Assembly (NCBI GenBank): GCA_025927475.1
Contig: JAICLL010000026.1
Span: forward strand, 1 to 51,883
From: Pirellulales bacterium
GTDB taxonomy: Bacteria; Planctomycetota; Planctomycetia; Pirellulales; JAICIG01
Direction: 5' to 3'
DNA: 51,883 bases
Both the position numbers and the translations under genes were made by a program. The notes beneath the pieces were generated by a model. It did not search any database and was not told the DNA's origin. It saw only the letters and a list, made by a program, of their open reading frames with translations. This document shows positions 8,025 to 18,582 of the stretch, one piece after another (position 1 is the stretch's first letter; each line of letters starts with the position of its first letter).

Positions 8025-9572
8025 ATGATGTCGCTCGTCGAATTGACCGCCACCGAACTGCTGGCCGAGCTCGAATCGGGCCGGGCCAGCGCGGTCGAAG
8101 CCACGCAAGCCTACGTCGAACGTATCAAAGCCGGTGACGAGCACGTCGGCGCGTTTCTGCGGTTCGATCCGCAGCCGGCGCTCGAACAAGCACGGCAGAT
8201 CGACCAGCGGCGAAAAAAGGGCGAGCGGTTGGGGCGGCTGGCTGGCCTGCCCGTGGCGGTGAAAGATCTGCTGTGCAGCCGCGGCGAACGCACGACCTGC
8301 GCCTCGCGGATTTTGGAAAACTTTGTTGCGCCGTACGACGCCACGGTGGTCGCGCGGCTCAAGGCCGCCGACGCGGTGTTGATTGGCCGCACCAATCTCG
8401 ACGAGTTCGCCATGGGCGGCTCGACCGAGAACTCGGCCTTTCAAAAGACGCGCAATCCCTGGAACCTGGCTTGCATTCCGGGCGGATCGAGCGGCGGGGC
8501 AGCCGCCTGCGTGGCCGCCTCGATGGCGCCGCTCTCGATCGGCACCGATACCGGGGGCTCGATTCGCCAGCCCGCCGCGCTGTGTGGCGTCACCGGCCTC
8601 AAGCCGACGTATGGCCGCGTCAGCCGCTTCGGGCTGGTGGCCTTTGCCAGCAGTCTCGATCAGATCGGGCCGATTGCCCGCACCGCGCAAGACGCCGCCT
8701 TGCTGTTGGAAGTGATCGCCGGACATGATCCGCTCGACTCGACCTCGGTCAACCGCCCGGCGCCACGGTATTCGCAGACCGTGATTGAACCGCTGTCCGG
8801 GCTGACGCTGGGCCTGGTGCGCGAGCACTTTGGCGAAGGTCTGGAAAGCGAAGTCGAGACCGCCGTGCGGCAGGCCGTCGCGGTGTATGAGTCGCTGGGG
8901 GCGAAGGTTAAAGAGATCTCGCTGCCGCACAGCAAATACGGCGTGGCAGCGTATTACATCATCGCGCCCAGCGAGGCCTCGAGCAATCTCGCCCGGTACG
9001 ATGGCGTTCATTATGGCTATCGCACCGACGAAAAAGCGATGCAAGCTGAATTGGCGGCCGAGCGAGCGAGCGCATCGTCGGGCGGCGGCGCCCAGGCGGT
9101 CGAGGCGCTCGATTCGCCGCTGGTCCGGCTCTATCGCCGCAGCCGGGCCGAAGGGTTTGGCCCCGAAGTCAAGCGCCGCATCATTCTGGGCACCTACGCG
9201 CTGAGCGCCGGCTACAGCGACAAATATTATCTCAAGGCGCTCAAAGTGCGGCGGCTCATCCGCCAGGACTTCGATCGGGCGTTTCAACAGGTCGACCTGA
9301 TCGTCGGGCCGGTGACCGCCAGCCCCGCCTTCAAGGTCGGCGAGAAAGTCAACGACCCCTTGGCCATGTACCTGGTCGATCTTTACACGGTGAGCGCCAA
9401 CCTGGCGGGCATCGGCGGCATCGCGTTCCCCTGCGGATTCAGTTCGTCCGGGCTGCCCATCGGTCTGCAACTGCAAGCCCCGCCGTTGGAAGAGGACCGG
9501 CTGTTGCGCGCCTGCCACATGTATCAGCAGGCGACCGATTGGCATCAGCGACGGCCCGATTTTGGATTTTAG
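8025..9572 (+). CDS. gatA: Aspartyl/glutamyl-tRNA amidotransferase subunit A
   Basis: 515 aa, an amidase-signature enzyme that hydrolyses glutamine and channels ammonia to GatB. The Ser-cis-Ser-Lys triad regions are visible: Lys in LPVAVKDLLCSRG, the GGSSGGAAA loop (in CIPGGSSGGAAACV) and TDTGGSIRQPAALCG. The start is placed at ATG 8025 (MMSLVELTATELL); the frame is open upstream to 7953, but that part is the inverted repeat. The last residues, PDFGF, are encoded by the heptamer repeat at 9558-9589, and the TAG stop lies inside that repeat. Confidence 0.95.
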   Translation: MMSLVELTATELLAELESGRASAVEATQAYVERIKAGDEHVGAFLRFDPQPALEQARQIDQRRKKGERLGRLAGLPVAVKDLLCSRGERTTCASRILENFVAPYDATVVARLKAADAVLIGRTNLDEFAMGGSTENSAFQKTRNPWNLACIPGGSSGGAAACVAASMAPLSIGTDTGGSIRQPAALCGVTGLKPTYGRVSRFGLVAFASSLDQIGPIARTAQDAALLLEVIAGHDPLDSTSVNRPAPRYSQTVIEPLSGLTLGLVREHFGEGLESEVETAVRQAVAVYESLGAKVKEISLPHSKYGVAAYYIIAPSEASSNLARYDGVHYGYRTDEKAMQAELAAERASASSGGGAQAVEALDSPLVRLYRRSRAEGFGPEVKRRIILGTYALSAGYSDKYYLKALKVRRLIRQDFDRAFQQVDLIVGPVTASPAFKVGEKVNDPLAMYLVDLYTVSANLAGIGGIAFPCGFSSSGLPIGLQLQAPPLEEDRLLRACHMYQQATDWHQRRPDFGF

Positions 9573-9575
9573 ATT

Positions 9576-9589
<14 letters not shown>
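9558..9589. repeat. Heptamer tandem repeat (GATTTTN)n at the gatA/gatB junction
   Basis: Four to five units of gattttg / gatttta / gactttg. It supplies the gatA C-terminal codons, the gatA stop codon and the TTG candidate start codons of gatB. Confidence 0.8.
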
Positions 9590-11063
<1,474 letters not shown>

Positions 11064-11079
11064 CATCCTCCTCACCACC

Positions 11080-12225
11080 TTAGCCGCGAATGATCTGTGC
11101 CATCGCATCGGCCAGCTTTTCGGGCGTACACGAGAGGATGTCCATGCCTGCCTTGCGGCATTTCGTGGCGGTGGTTTTGTTGAACTCCGGTCGCGCGTCG
11201 TAGCCGAGCGCACCGAGTCCGACCAAGCGAATTCCGGCCTGGGCCATTTCTTTCACCTGGTTGATCAACTCGCGTTCGGGGCGGCCCTCATAGAAATCGG
11301 TGACGAGCACGACGATCGTCCGCGCCGGCTGACGGACAAGCTGATAGGCATACTGCAGGGCCTTGGTGATATCGGTGCCGCCGCCAAGCTGGATCGACAG
11401 CAGCACGTCGACCGGCTGGCCAACCTGGTCGGTCAGGTCGGCAACCTCGGTGTCGAACAGGAAAAAGCTGGTGCGCACCGATGGCAGTTCGACGAAGATC
11501 GAGGCCATCACGGCCGAGTAGATGGCCGAGTCGAGCATCGAGCCCGACTGATCGACCGCCACGATGATGTGCCAGGGCCGGCTTTTGCGCTCGGCGGCGT
11601 GAAAATAGAGCCGGTCGACCAGCAATTTTTGTGACTGGGCGTCAAAATGCTGCAAGTTGCGGCGCACCGTGCGCCGCAGATCGAGATTGCGATAGACTCG
11701 CCGCGGCGAGTGCTTGTCACGACGAATCGCACCGGTAATGGCCGGCTCGATCTGCACCTTCAGCTTGCTCTTTAATTCTTCGACGACCCGGTCGATGATT
11801 TTTCGGGCCAGTGCCCGCGTCTTTTCGTTCATCAGATCGCGATGGGTGAGCAGCGTCTTTACCAACTCCTGGTTCGGTTCGATGCGTTCCAGAATCTCCG
11901 GCTTCTCCATCAGCTCGCGCAGACCGCGGCGGTTGATCAACTCGCGCTCCATGACCTCCTTGGCCTCGCGCGGAAAAAGCTGGCCCACCTCGTCAACCCA
12001 ACGCGGAACATTCATCGCGTGGCCGGGGCCGAGGCCTCCCTGGCGGTCTTTGCTTTGGCCCTGGCCCGTTGCATCCTCAAACAGGTATCCAACCAAGGCT
12101 TCGACCCGAGCGGCTTCCTCATGGCCATCGCCACCGATGCAAATGCCGTGCTGCTCGGCGGATTTTCCAAGCACGAGCCGCCAACGGGTGAGCGTTTGGC
12201 GATCCTCGTTGGTCAGCTCACGCAT
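11080..12225 (-). CDS. vWA (MIDAS) domain protein of the MoxR/DUF5682/SWIM cassette
   Basis: 381 aa from ATG 12225; the open frame extends to 12396 but that part is DNA of the neighbouring pseudogene. The N-terminal half (1-210) is mostly helical and charged. The C-terminal vWA domain (about 215-381) has an intact metal-ion-dependent adhesion site: DQSGS at 225-229, Thr284 in GGGTDI and Asp310 in VTDFYEG. vWA proteins of this kind act with MoxR AAA+ ATPases as substrate adaptors or co-chaperones. No signal peptide or membrane helix is seen, so it is cytoplasmic. It is the last gene of the cassette, separated from the DUF5682 gene by a remnant nuclease gene. Family role known, exact target unknown. 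Confidence 0.85.
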   Translation of the reverse strand: MRELTNEDRQTLTRWRLVLGKSAEQHGICIGGDGHEEAARVEALVGYLFEDATGQGQSKDRQGGLGPGHAMNVPRWVDEVGQLFPREAKEVMERELINRRGLRELMEKPEILERIEPNQELVKTLLTHRDLMNEKTRALARKIIDRVVEELKSKLKVQIEPAITGAIRRDKHSPRRVYRNLDLRRTVRRNLQHFDAQSQKLLVDRLYFHAAERKSRPWHIIVAVDQSGSMLDSAIYSAVMASIFVELPSVRTSFFLFDTEVADLTDQVGQPVDVLLSIQLGGGTDITKALQYAYQLVRQPARTIVVLVTDFYEGRPERELINQVKEMAQAGIRLVGLGALGYDARPEFNKTTATKCRKAGMDILSCTPEKLADAMAQIIRG

Positions 12226-12280
12226 GGCTGGAATTCCATTTAGTGCGTGCGGATCGGTGATCGGCGGCTGACGAGGAAAG

Positions 12281-12992
12281 TTATCTCCAAAGCCGGCGCA
12301 GCGCCGCCGGGCTTTCGGCTTGCGTGACCGCGCCGAGTATTCTTTCCAAGAGGCCGACGTCTTCAATCTGTCGAATCTCGTGCAAGAGCGCTTCATCCGG
12401 CGCGGCGAATTTCAACTCCAGGGCCACTTTGATGCCGGCGATCAAACTCTGCCGCGCGCCGATCGCCAGGCCCTCTTGCCGGCCTTCCTGCCGGCCTTCC
12501 TCGCGGCCTTTGGCGAGGCCCTCGGCTAGTCCCTCTTCGCGGCCGACAAGCTCGGCACCCGTGATGTAAGCCATGTTCTTCTCCTTTACAAAGTCGCGAA
12601 TCTCTTTCCAGGCAAGCTTTGTCAGCGGCTCCGGCAGACTCATCATGCTTTCGATCACGCGATACAAGTTGCGAATCTGCTCTGCCGTCAACCCTCGTGT
12701 GTACAGCCCTTTGATCATCCGAACCAGCGAGATACGCCTTGCTTCCACGTCGTGCAAGGTCTCCAGAGTTTTCAAATGCGCCAGCACCACCGGGGCAAAG
12801 AGGCTGGAATTTGATTCCAGCGACTCTTCGTCGGCGGCTGGCCACCTTTCGATTATACCGATCAAACAGACGGTAGTTGTAGACAAACATCCGTTCCGCG
12901 AAGTCTTTTTCCTGCTGGCTTTGGACCTCGACATGAACTAGCACCCATTCGTCTTGGCCGTTGGTCCGCCAGACCTTGACGAGCCAACCCAC
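12281..12992 (-). pseudogene. Broken Rpn/PD-(D/E)XK-type nuclease gene (YhgA-like family) remnant
   Basis: Two minus-strand frames must be joined to recover the family. The upstream frame gives VEVQSQQEKDFAERMFVYN and YRLFDRYNRKVAS. The downstream frame gives APVVLAHLKTLETLHDVEAR, a helical middle, then EEGLAEGLAKGREEGRQEGR and a coiled C-terminus. These are hallmarks of the Rpn/DUF4351 recombination-promoting nuclease family. About 60 residues between the two parts are missing, the frame shifts near 12840, and the N-terminal catalytic start is absent. The remnant fills the gap between the DUF5682 and vWA genes, and its beginning overlaps the last 18 codons of the DUF5682 gene in another frame. 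Confidence 0.8.
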
Positions 12993-15412
12993 TCACTCAA
13001 AATCGCGGCCGCCTCGGCATCCAGCTCGGCCATCAACCGCGCCGCTCCAAAGCTCGTGGCCAGCGTGCGCGGCGAGTCGCTTTCTTTCAGCCCGTAAAGT
13101 TCGGCGACATGCGCGGCCAGGCCGTCGCGCTGCCGTTGGTGCAGCGTTTCGAAGGCCGCGCGCAGCCGCGGCACCAGATTAAGAAACGTCTCGCCTTGAG
13201 CGGCGCGCAACAATTCATCGACCGCGCGCACCAGCGGCGCCGCACCTAGCAGAATCGCCGTTTTCGAAACGCGCAAGACGCCTTGCAGAAAATCGCCCGC
13301 CACCACTTGCTGCTCGACTCCCCCGCGGGCGTAAGCCGTCAGCTCGGCGGCCAGCGCCTCGGGCTTGCTGCGCCGCATTTCAGTGAGCACGCCCAGGAAT
13401 GCGCCTCGCAAAAAGGGCATCGTCGAAATCTTCGCCGCCCGCTCGACGTGGGCCGCAAACAGCTCGGCGTCCAGATCGCTGCGCTGCATCACCGGCTCCG
13501 CCAGAGCCAGCAGCCCCTGGATGACGTGTTCCCAGTCCTCTGGCGGCACCGAGGCCACTTCGGGCACCGCAAAACAAGCACGGTCGAAGCATCGCCGCAA
13601 AAGATCGTCCAGTTTCTGCTTGCCCAAGCTTCGATAGGCGGCATAGCGCTCCAAAAGCAGCAGCGAAGTCAGCGCCTCGGCGAGCGAGTGAAACCGGTCG
13701 TCGTGGTCGATGGCGTGGCCGGTCATCGGTTCGGCTTGGGCAACCAGCTCTGGCAGATCCATATCGACGGCCTGCACCAGCCGGCGGCACGCCGACCCGG
13801 CCTCGTGCGCGTTGGCGCCCAGACTCTCGGCCAAGAGCGTCGTGGCCGCCGTCTCAATCGTATCGCCGTGAAGATTGCGTTCGATGAGCGCCGCTTCGAG
13901 CTTGGGGTCCCATTTTAGCCGCCAATGCTCCTTGAAGATCGATTGTCCGAAGGGCGCCGCCTCGCGCTGAAGCGAGCCGATTTCGACTCCTAAAAACACC
14001 AGCCGATGCAGAAACGCCGAGCGCGCCGCGTCTTCGCTCTGCCGCTTGTCGAGCGTGTAGTTGCAGGTTTTTTCGCGCGCGACGACTTCATCAAGTCGCA
14101 GCCGATCGAGCTGCTCATAAAAATCGCTGACCAGCGGCAAACGGCCGATGCGGTCGGTTACGCGGCCCAGCCGCGTGCCAATGTTCACTTCGTCGATCGC
14201 CTCCTTCAGGTGCGCGGCTTCCGTCCGCGGATTGCCTTTGCAACAGCAGGTGATGAGTGCGTCAACCATATCGTCGAGCAGCGGTTCGCGGCGGCCGCGC
14301 AACCGGGCGAGCATCAGGGCGTGTTGAGTGGCGCCGATGCAGTCGGCCGGTGATAGCCGCTCGCCGCGCCGGCGGGCCTGGCCGACGACCTCGATCACAT
14401 AATCGACGAGCACTTGCTCGTGGCCGCCCGTCGCGGCCTGGGCCTCGAAACACATTTCGTAATATCGCGGCGCGCGATTGCCGGCGCCGTAGCCCGAAAG
14501 CTGCGAAATGCGGAAATACGAGTAGGGGGCGACCGTGACGCTGACGGTTCCCTCGGGCACGGGCGGCGGCGGCTCGCGATCGTGCTGGTCGAGAAAGATG
14601 TGGAAGCCGCCGCAGACAACCAACGCCTCGCGCGGGTGCACGCGGCGGTCGGCCAGCGTTTCGCGAATGGTCTTCCACATGAAACGTTCGCGGGCCAGCG
14701 TGCCGTCGTCCACCAGTGACTGAGGATTGACCGTGGCGCGAACCGCCGCGCAGAACAGCGCCACATCGCGCCGCAGGTCCTCGGGCGTGCGCCCGGCTCT
14801 GGGCGTTTCAAACAGCGCGTCCCAGGTTTCGTTCCAGTTGCGGTATCCGGCGGCCCGTGTAAGCGAGCGATAAAAATCGCTCTCCGGCGCGATTTCCGCC
14901 AGATCGCGCCGCCGGCGTGCGGGCGACGGCGCGACCATCGGAGCGAGATCGTCCAACTCGGGAGGCTCGATGGCGTAATGCGGCAGGTCGATGAACAGCG
15001 CCTCTGCGCCGATCTCCTTGGCCGTGCGCAGGGCGATCAGTTCGGGTGAATAACTCACCACGGGATACCACACCGAATAGCGTGGCGGTGTGGCGGCCCC
15101 GTCGATGGCGCCCACCATAGCATGACGAAAGCTGGAATAAATCGCCACGGGCGGGCGCGTTTTCGAGTCGATCAGGAACTCGATCATCTGCTGGGCTTCG
15201 TGCGGACCCTCGATGAACACGATTTTAGGCTGGCGCTGGCGAAGGCACTCGCCCACCTGCCGCGCGATCGCCGGCGAATGATGCCGCACGGGCAGCCAAT
15301 AAAGTTCGTCGGCCAGAACTTGATCGACACGCCCGACGAGCGCATTCAGATCGAGCGCGGCCGAGCGCACCGCGTCAACCACCGGCGGATTGCGCAATAT
15401 GCTTTGCTTCAT
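12938..15412 (-). CDS. DUF5682 family protein (large cassette protein)
   Basis: 824 aa from ATG 15412; a GTG at 15490 would add 26 residues that look unconserved. I recognise the DUF5682 family by RHHSPA (43-48), FIEGPHEA (66-73), IDLPH (141-145) and VVCGGFH (265-271). This set of an early His pair, a Glu after a strand and a late GxxH resembles the TraB/EreA/ChaN-type group of enzymes, but that link is my inference. The rest (about 290-820) is helical and Leu/Ala-rich, possibly a repeat scaffold. No signal peptide. The last residues (VGSSRSGGPTAKTNGC) lie over the nuclease remnant, so the native C-terminus may have been replaced. It sits between the MoxR and vWA genes, as in related actinobacterial clusters that I recall from memory. 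Biochemical function is unknown. Confidence 0.8.
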   Translation of the reverse strand: MKQSILRNPPVVDAVRSAALDLNALVGRVDQVLADELYWLPVRHHSPAIARQVGECLRQRQPKIVFIEGPHEAQQMIEFLIDSKTRPPVAIYSSFRHAMVGAIDGAATPPRYSVWYPVVSYSPELIALRTAKEIGAEALFIDLPHYAIEPPELDDLAPMVAPSPARRRRDLAEIAPESDFYRSLTRAAGYRNWNETWDALFETPRAGRTPEDLRRDVALFCAAVRATVNPQSLVDDGTLARERFMWKTIRETLADRRVHPREALVVCGGFHIFLDQHDREPPPPVPEGTVSVTVAPYSYFRISQLSGYGAGNRAPRYYEMCFEAQAATGGHEQVLVDYVIEVVGQARRRGERLSPADCIGATQHALMLARLRGRREPLLDDMVDALITCCCKGNPRTEAAHLKEAIDEVNIGTRLGRVTDRIGRLPLVSDFYEQLDRLRLDEVVAREKTCNYTLDKRQSEDAARSAFLHRLVFLGVEIGSLQREAAPFGQSIFKEHWRLKWDPKLEAALIERNLHGDTIETAATTLLAESLGANAHEAGSACRRLVQAVDMDLPELVAQAEPMTGHAIDHDDRFHSLAEALTSLLLLERYAAYRSLGKQKLDDLLRRCFDRACFAVPEVASVPPEDWEHVIQGLLALAEPVMQRSDLDAELFAAHVERAAKISTMPFLRGAFLGVLTEMRRSKPEALAAELTAYARGGVEQQVVAGDFLQGVLRVSKTAILLGAAPLVRAVDELLRAAQGETFLNLVPRLRAAFETLHQRQRDGLAAHVAELYGLKESDSPRTLATSFGAARLMAELDAEAAAILSEWVGSSRSGGPTAKTNGC

Positions 15413-15575
15413 CAGCGACTTCGGTGAGGACCATCCTGCGCTTGCCGCGCACCCGGCTCGGGAGTTCCCCTCGGATTCGATATACTTCACCTAGCCCTGC
15501 GAAATGTTCGGACCGGATGGCCTCCCCTCGGCGCGATAGAATCGTTGGGAAGCATTTTAGTTTGGATAATGCAAA

Positions 15576-15950
15576 ATGTCGACTTTGCCTCATCATACAC
15601 CGGACGCCGCCAACACCCGCTGCCCGGCCCAGGCGCCACCCCCGGCGGTGCCACACCAGCTTGATGCGGCAGTGCGCCATTTTGTATCCACGGCCGACGG
15701 CTTGGGAGTCCCACGGCCCGCATCGGACGAGATGTTCAGATGGACCCAACAAGTCGCTGCTCTTACGGCGGAGTTGTTCTCCGGCAAGCTGGCCGTTGAG
15801 ACAGGCGTCGACCCGGAAATTCGCGACGATGTTTGCATGCTGTTTCAGGTTGAGGCCAGCGGTAGCGTGGAAGCTATTGTGGCTCTCAACAATGCATGGC
15901 ACCGACGCGTGGTATCTGTCGCTCCGCAATGGCCGGGACTTTTCTGCCTA
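15576..15950 (+). pseudogene. Truncated planctomycete-type hypothetical gene, reversed inside the cassette
   Basis: From ATG 15576 the plus frame reads as a plausible protein for about 125 residues: a Pro/Ala-rich start, then LDAAVRHFVSTADGLG, EMFRWTQQVAALTAELFSG, VDPEIRDDVCMLFQVEASG and IVALNNAWHRRV. I believe this matches a small hypothetical family common in planctomycetes. After WPGLFCLS it runs without a stop into sequence that is antisense to the MoxR 3' end, and no stop comes until 17468. So the gene has lost its end, and the junction coincides with the MoxR stop codon at 15948-15950. It points against the cassette direction. Family assignment is from memory and unverified. Confidence 0.45.
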
Positions 15951-17129
15951 TCGAAGCATCTTCTGTGCTTCGTCGTGAAACCCTTGCCAGTGCTTGTCGG
16001 AAACGCCGCGTTTTTTGGCGACGATCGAGACGTACTCCTTCAAAGCGGCCTGGTCTTGCGGGTCTTCTTTGACGATCGAACTGACGAGGTTCCGCGCCAC
16101 CGCGCCACTGGTCACTTTGCCGTCGCCGAAGTAACGGCAGTGCAACACCGCATCGACCGCCGTGCCGATCGCCTCGGCGGTCGAAAGCGTGCTGCTGGGC
16201 GACTTGATGCTGACGCCCTCGCCCGTGCGGCCCTCGCGCAGCTCGCGGAAGGCGGTAGCCAGCAGTTCCAGAATGGCCGGCTCGATGGCTGCGGGAATCT
16301 CGTACCGCGACAGCAGATCGGCCGACCGCTGGCGGACGATCTCGATTTCGGTCTTTTTGTCCGCCACGATCGGAATGTGTACGTAATTGAACCGGCGCTT
16401 GAGGGCCGACGACAGATCGTTGACGCCCTGATCGCGCGAATTGGCCGTGGCAATGATGTTGAAACCCGGCTTGGCGAAGATGGTGTTGGCGTCGGGCAGC
16501 TCGGGAATCGCAATGTTTTTATCGGAAAGGATCGACACCAGGGCGTCCTGCACGTCGGGCACGCAGCGCGTGATTTCCTCGAACCGCAGCAGGGCGCCGG
16601 TTCGCATCGCCACCATCGTCGGCGAAGGAATCAGGTTGCTGGAATTCGGACCTTCGGCGATCACGCGCGCGATGTTCCAAGAATACTTGATATGCTCTTC
16701 GGTGGTGCCGGCGGTGCCTTGAATGGCCAAGGTCGAATTGCCGCAGATGGCCGCGGCCAGATGCTCGCTCAGCCAGCTCTTGCCCGTGCCGGGGTCGCCA
16801 ATCAAGAGCAGCGCCCGGTCGGAGGCCAGCGTGACAATCGCTCGTTCGACGATGGCCGTGTCGCCGAAAAACTTTCGGGTGACCTCGATTTTCTGCTTTT
16901 TGCCGCCGAGGTTGGCCTCGAGCGTCTTGCCCCCGACGATATAGGCCAGCACGGTGCGAGGCGCCAATTTCCACGACAGCGGCGGCGTGTCGGTCTCGTT
17001 CTGCCGCAGCGCTTCGAGCTGATCGGCAAACAGCACCTCGGCCGGCAGCCGCAACACTTCGGCGGCGCCGTTGACCGCAGTTGCCGTCGCGGCTGGCGCT
17101 TCGAGTGGGGAGTCTTTTTTCTTGGCCAT
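15948..17129 (-). CDS. MoxR-type AAA+ ATPase
   Basis: 393 aa. Walker A GDPGTGKS at 111-118, Walker B region ALLRFEEI at 179-186 (EE where many have DE), sensor-1 ATANSRD (227-233) and arginine-finger region LKRRFNYVHIP (243-253). MoxR ATPases form rings and work with vWA partners to remodel or activate proteins. The first 80 residues are a specific N-terminal extension (DTPPLSWKLAPRTVLAYIVGG). It is cytoplasmic. The cassette position between the 369-aa protein and the DUF5682 protein suggests it powers the system. The stop codon lies exactly where a foreign remnant begins, so the native last residues may be altered. Confidence 0.9.
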   Translation of the reverse strand: MAKKKDSPLEAPAATATAVNGAAEVLRLPAEVLFADQLEALRQNETDTPPLSWKLAPRTVLAYIVGGKTLEANLGGKKQKIEVTRKFFGDTAIVERAIVTLASDRALLLIGDPGTGKSWLSEHLAAAICGNSTLAIQGTAGTTEEHIKYSWNIARVIAEGPNSSNLIPSPTMVAMRTGALLRFEEITRCVPDVQDALVSILSDKNIAIPELPDANTIFAKPGFNIIATANSRDQGVNDLSSALKRRFNYVHIPIVADKKTEIEIVRQRSADLLSRYEIPAAIEPAILELLATAFRELREGRTGEGVSIKSPSSTLSTAEAIGTAVDAVLHCRYFGDGKVTSGAVARNLVSSIVKEDPQDQAALKEYVSIVAKKRGVSDKHWQGFHDEAQKMLR

Positions 17130-17291
17130 GACATTGCGGATGTGGTGTTGACTGGCGTAACTCAGAAACCCCGGCCAAAATACCGGGCAATTGGCGATTT
17201 GATGATTCCACCGAATCGATTATTGTATTCAGGCCAGGTTACTGCGATAGCCTCATCGGCGAACAAAAAACGGCGCAAATGCAGAGCGATC

Positions 17292-17468
17292 ATGACGCGT
17301 AGCCATCGCAAGCGTCGGCTCACGGCCGACGAAGCCGCCAAATATCGAGCGATTCGAGAGCTGGTCGAGGCCGACCTGCCGGAATTGATCGCCCGTCACC
17401 AGCAGCGCGTTTCAGCATTAGATAGAACTGGCGGCCTCCGTCCGCCCCGAAGGGGCAAACCTACGTAA
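17292..17468 (+). pseudogene. Truncated N-terminus of an XRE-like small regulator
   Basis: 58 aa from ATG 17292: basic start, RRLTADEAAKYRAIRELVEA, then DLPELIARHQQRVSALD. I recall this start from a planctomycete/cyanobacterial family that continues into a helix-turn-helix of the XRE type, of antitoxin or regulator kind. Here it ends after SALD and continues as RTGGLRPPRRGKPT, encoded by a GC-rich repeat with a small GCCCC-gaa-GGGGC hairpin (17444-17456). The helix-turn-helix is missing. The remnant lies in the gap between the MoxR and 369-aa genes, opposite to them, and stops at their side of the gap. The family link is from memory. Confidence 0.45.
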
Positions 17469-18570
17469 ACTTCATCGCCTTGACCAATTCGGCCTGGCTG
17501 ATCTTGTCGGGCGAGACGGTCAGATATTCAACGCCGTCTTTGCCGAGTGCTGACAAAGGTTGCAGCACAATGCGGCACGATTCGTAATGGGCGATGCCGT
17601 AAATCGGCGGACGGCGTTTTTTCTGAGCCAGCTTGGTGATCACGCCGCGCACCGGCATGCCCGACGGACCGCGATCGAGACGCATTTCCAACGGCAGGAA
17701 ATTGGTCTCGATTGGCAACAAATCGTAGCCCTCGTCGGTCTCCCGTGGTTCGCCGGGCTGCCAATCGGCAAGAAAGACCTCTTCTTGAAGCTCGATTTCC
17801 AAATCCATCGGCGTCGGGCGATGTTGCGCCAGCCGCTCTGCGGCTTGGGCCAGGTTCCAATCGAGCAGCGACGGCCAATCGTCAAACGCTTCGCACGCCG
17901 TGAGCGCGCTGGCATCGGTCAGGGTCAGCCGAGTGCAGGCGCCGGGTTGCACACTCACGGCGCAGTTCGTGACTTCGACGGTTTTTTTGTCCAGCAGAAT
18001 CGACGGCTTGAACTTTTGCTTTTGTGGCAAATGCAAAAACGCCTCGGCCGGCAGCTCCAGGTCTTTCCGCAACGGAAACACGCACGACCAGACGAGCGGC
18101 TCATGGTTCGCCACGTCGCCCGCGGCGCCAACTGCCCGCAATCGAAAATCAAAACTTGCGAAGGCGCCGGGCACAACGCGCTTGGCCACCCCCAGGGTGA
18201 CCAAGCGCAGCTTTTCGACGGGCTGCGCGGGAGGCGTGGCCTGCAAGCGGCTCAGCGATTGCTCGTCGCCGGCGTCGATAGCCCGCCGCATGGCCGAGGC
18301 CAACAACCACGCCCGGCTAAGAAAGAATGCCAGCCGCCGAGCGGAGAACTGCGGCGAGCCGCCGGTGAAACGGGCGATTTCTTCATTGGCAATGCGGAGC
18401 GTCGAACCCAGCCGCAGCAGCTTCATCCGCGACGCTTCTTTGAACGTCACGTCGAGCCGCTCGACCGTCGATTTCGACGCCGCCGTTAATCCGGCCTGCA
18501 GCAACTCCTCGATGGCCTGGCCCAACTCATCGAGCAGCGAAATCAATTGCCGTTTTTCGCCGGGTTGCAT
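17461..18570 (-). CDS. Unknown 369-aa cassette protein
   Basis: The start is MQPGEKRQL at ATG 18570, 12 bases after the upstream stop. I do not recognise a named family. Residues 1-130 are helical (QLISLLDELGQAIEELLQAG, then RRLAFFLSRAWLLASAMRRA). From about 140 it looks beta-rich, with a segment GVAKRVVPGAFASFDFRLRA, a PLRKDLELPAEAFLHLPQ stretch and a final IYGIAHYESCRIVLQPLSAL region. There is no signal peptide and no membrane helix. Position equals that of the DUF5691 gene in related SWIM-MoxR-DUF5682 clusters that I recall, but the sequence does not look like DUF5691. A role as an adaptor or effector of the MoxR/vWA pair is a guess from context. Confidence 0.7.
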   Translation of the reverse strand: MQPGEKRQLISLLDELGQAIEELLQAGLTAASKSTVERLDVTFKEASRMKLLRLGSTLRIANEEIARFTGGSPQFSARRLAFFLSRAWLLASAMRRAIDAGDEQSLSRLQATPPAQPVEKLRLVTLGVAKRVVPGAFASFDFRLRAVGAAGDVANHEPLVWSCVFPLRKDLELPAEAFLHLPQKQKFKPSILLDKKTVEVTNCAVSVQPGACTRLTLTDASALTACEAFDDWPSLLDWNLAQAAERLAQHRPTPMDLEIELQEEVFLADWQPGEPRETDEGYDLLPIETNFLPLEMRLDRGPSGMPVRGVITKLAQKKRRPPIYGIAHYESCRIVLQPLSALGKDGVEYLTVSPDKISQAELVKAMKFT

Positions 18571-18582
18571 CGTCAAAACCGA

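Noticed and set aside
15576-17468. One 630-aa plus-strand protein
   Set aside because: Only the first ~125 codons and the last 59 look protein-like; the middle is exactly antisense to the MoxR ATPase.
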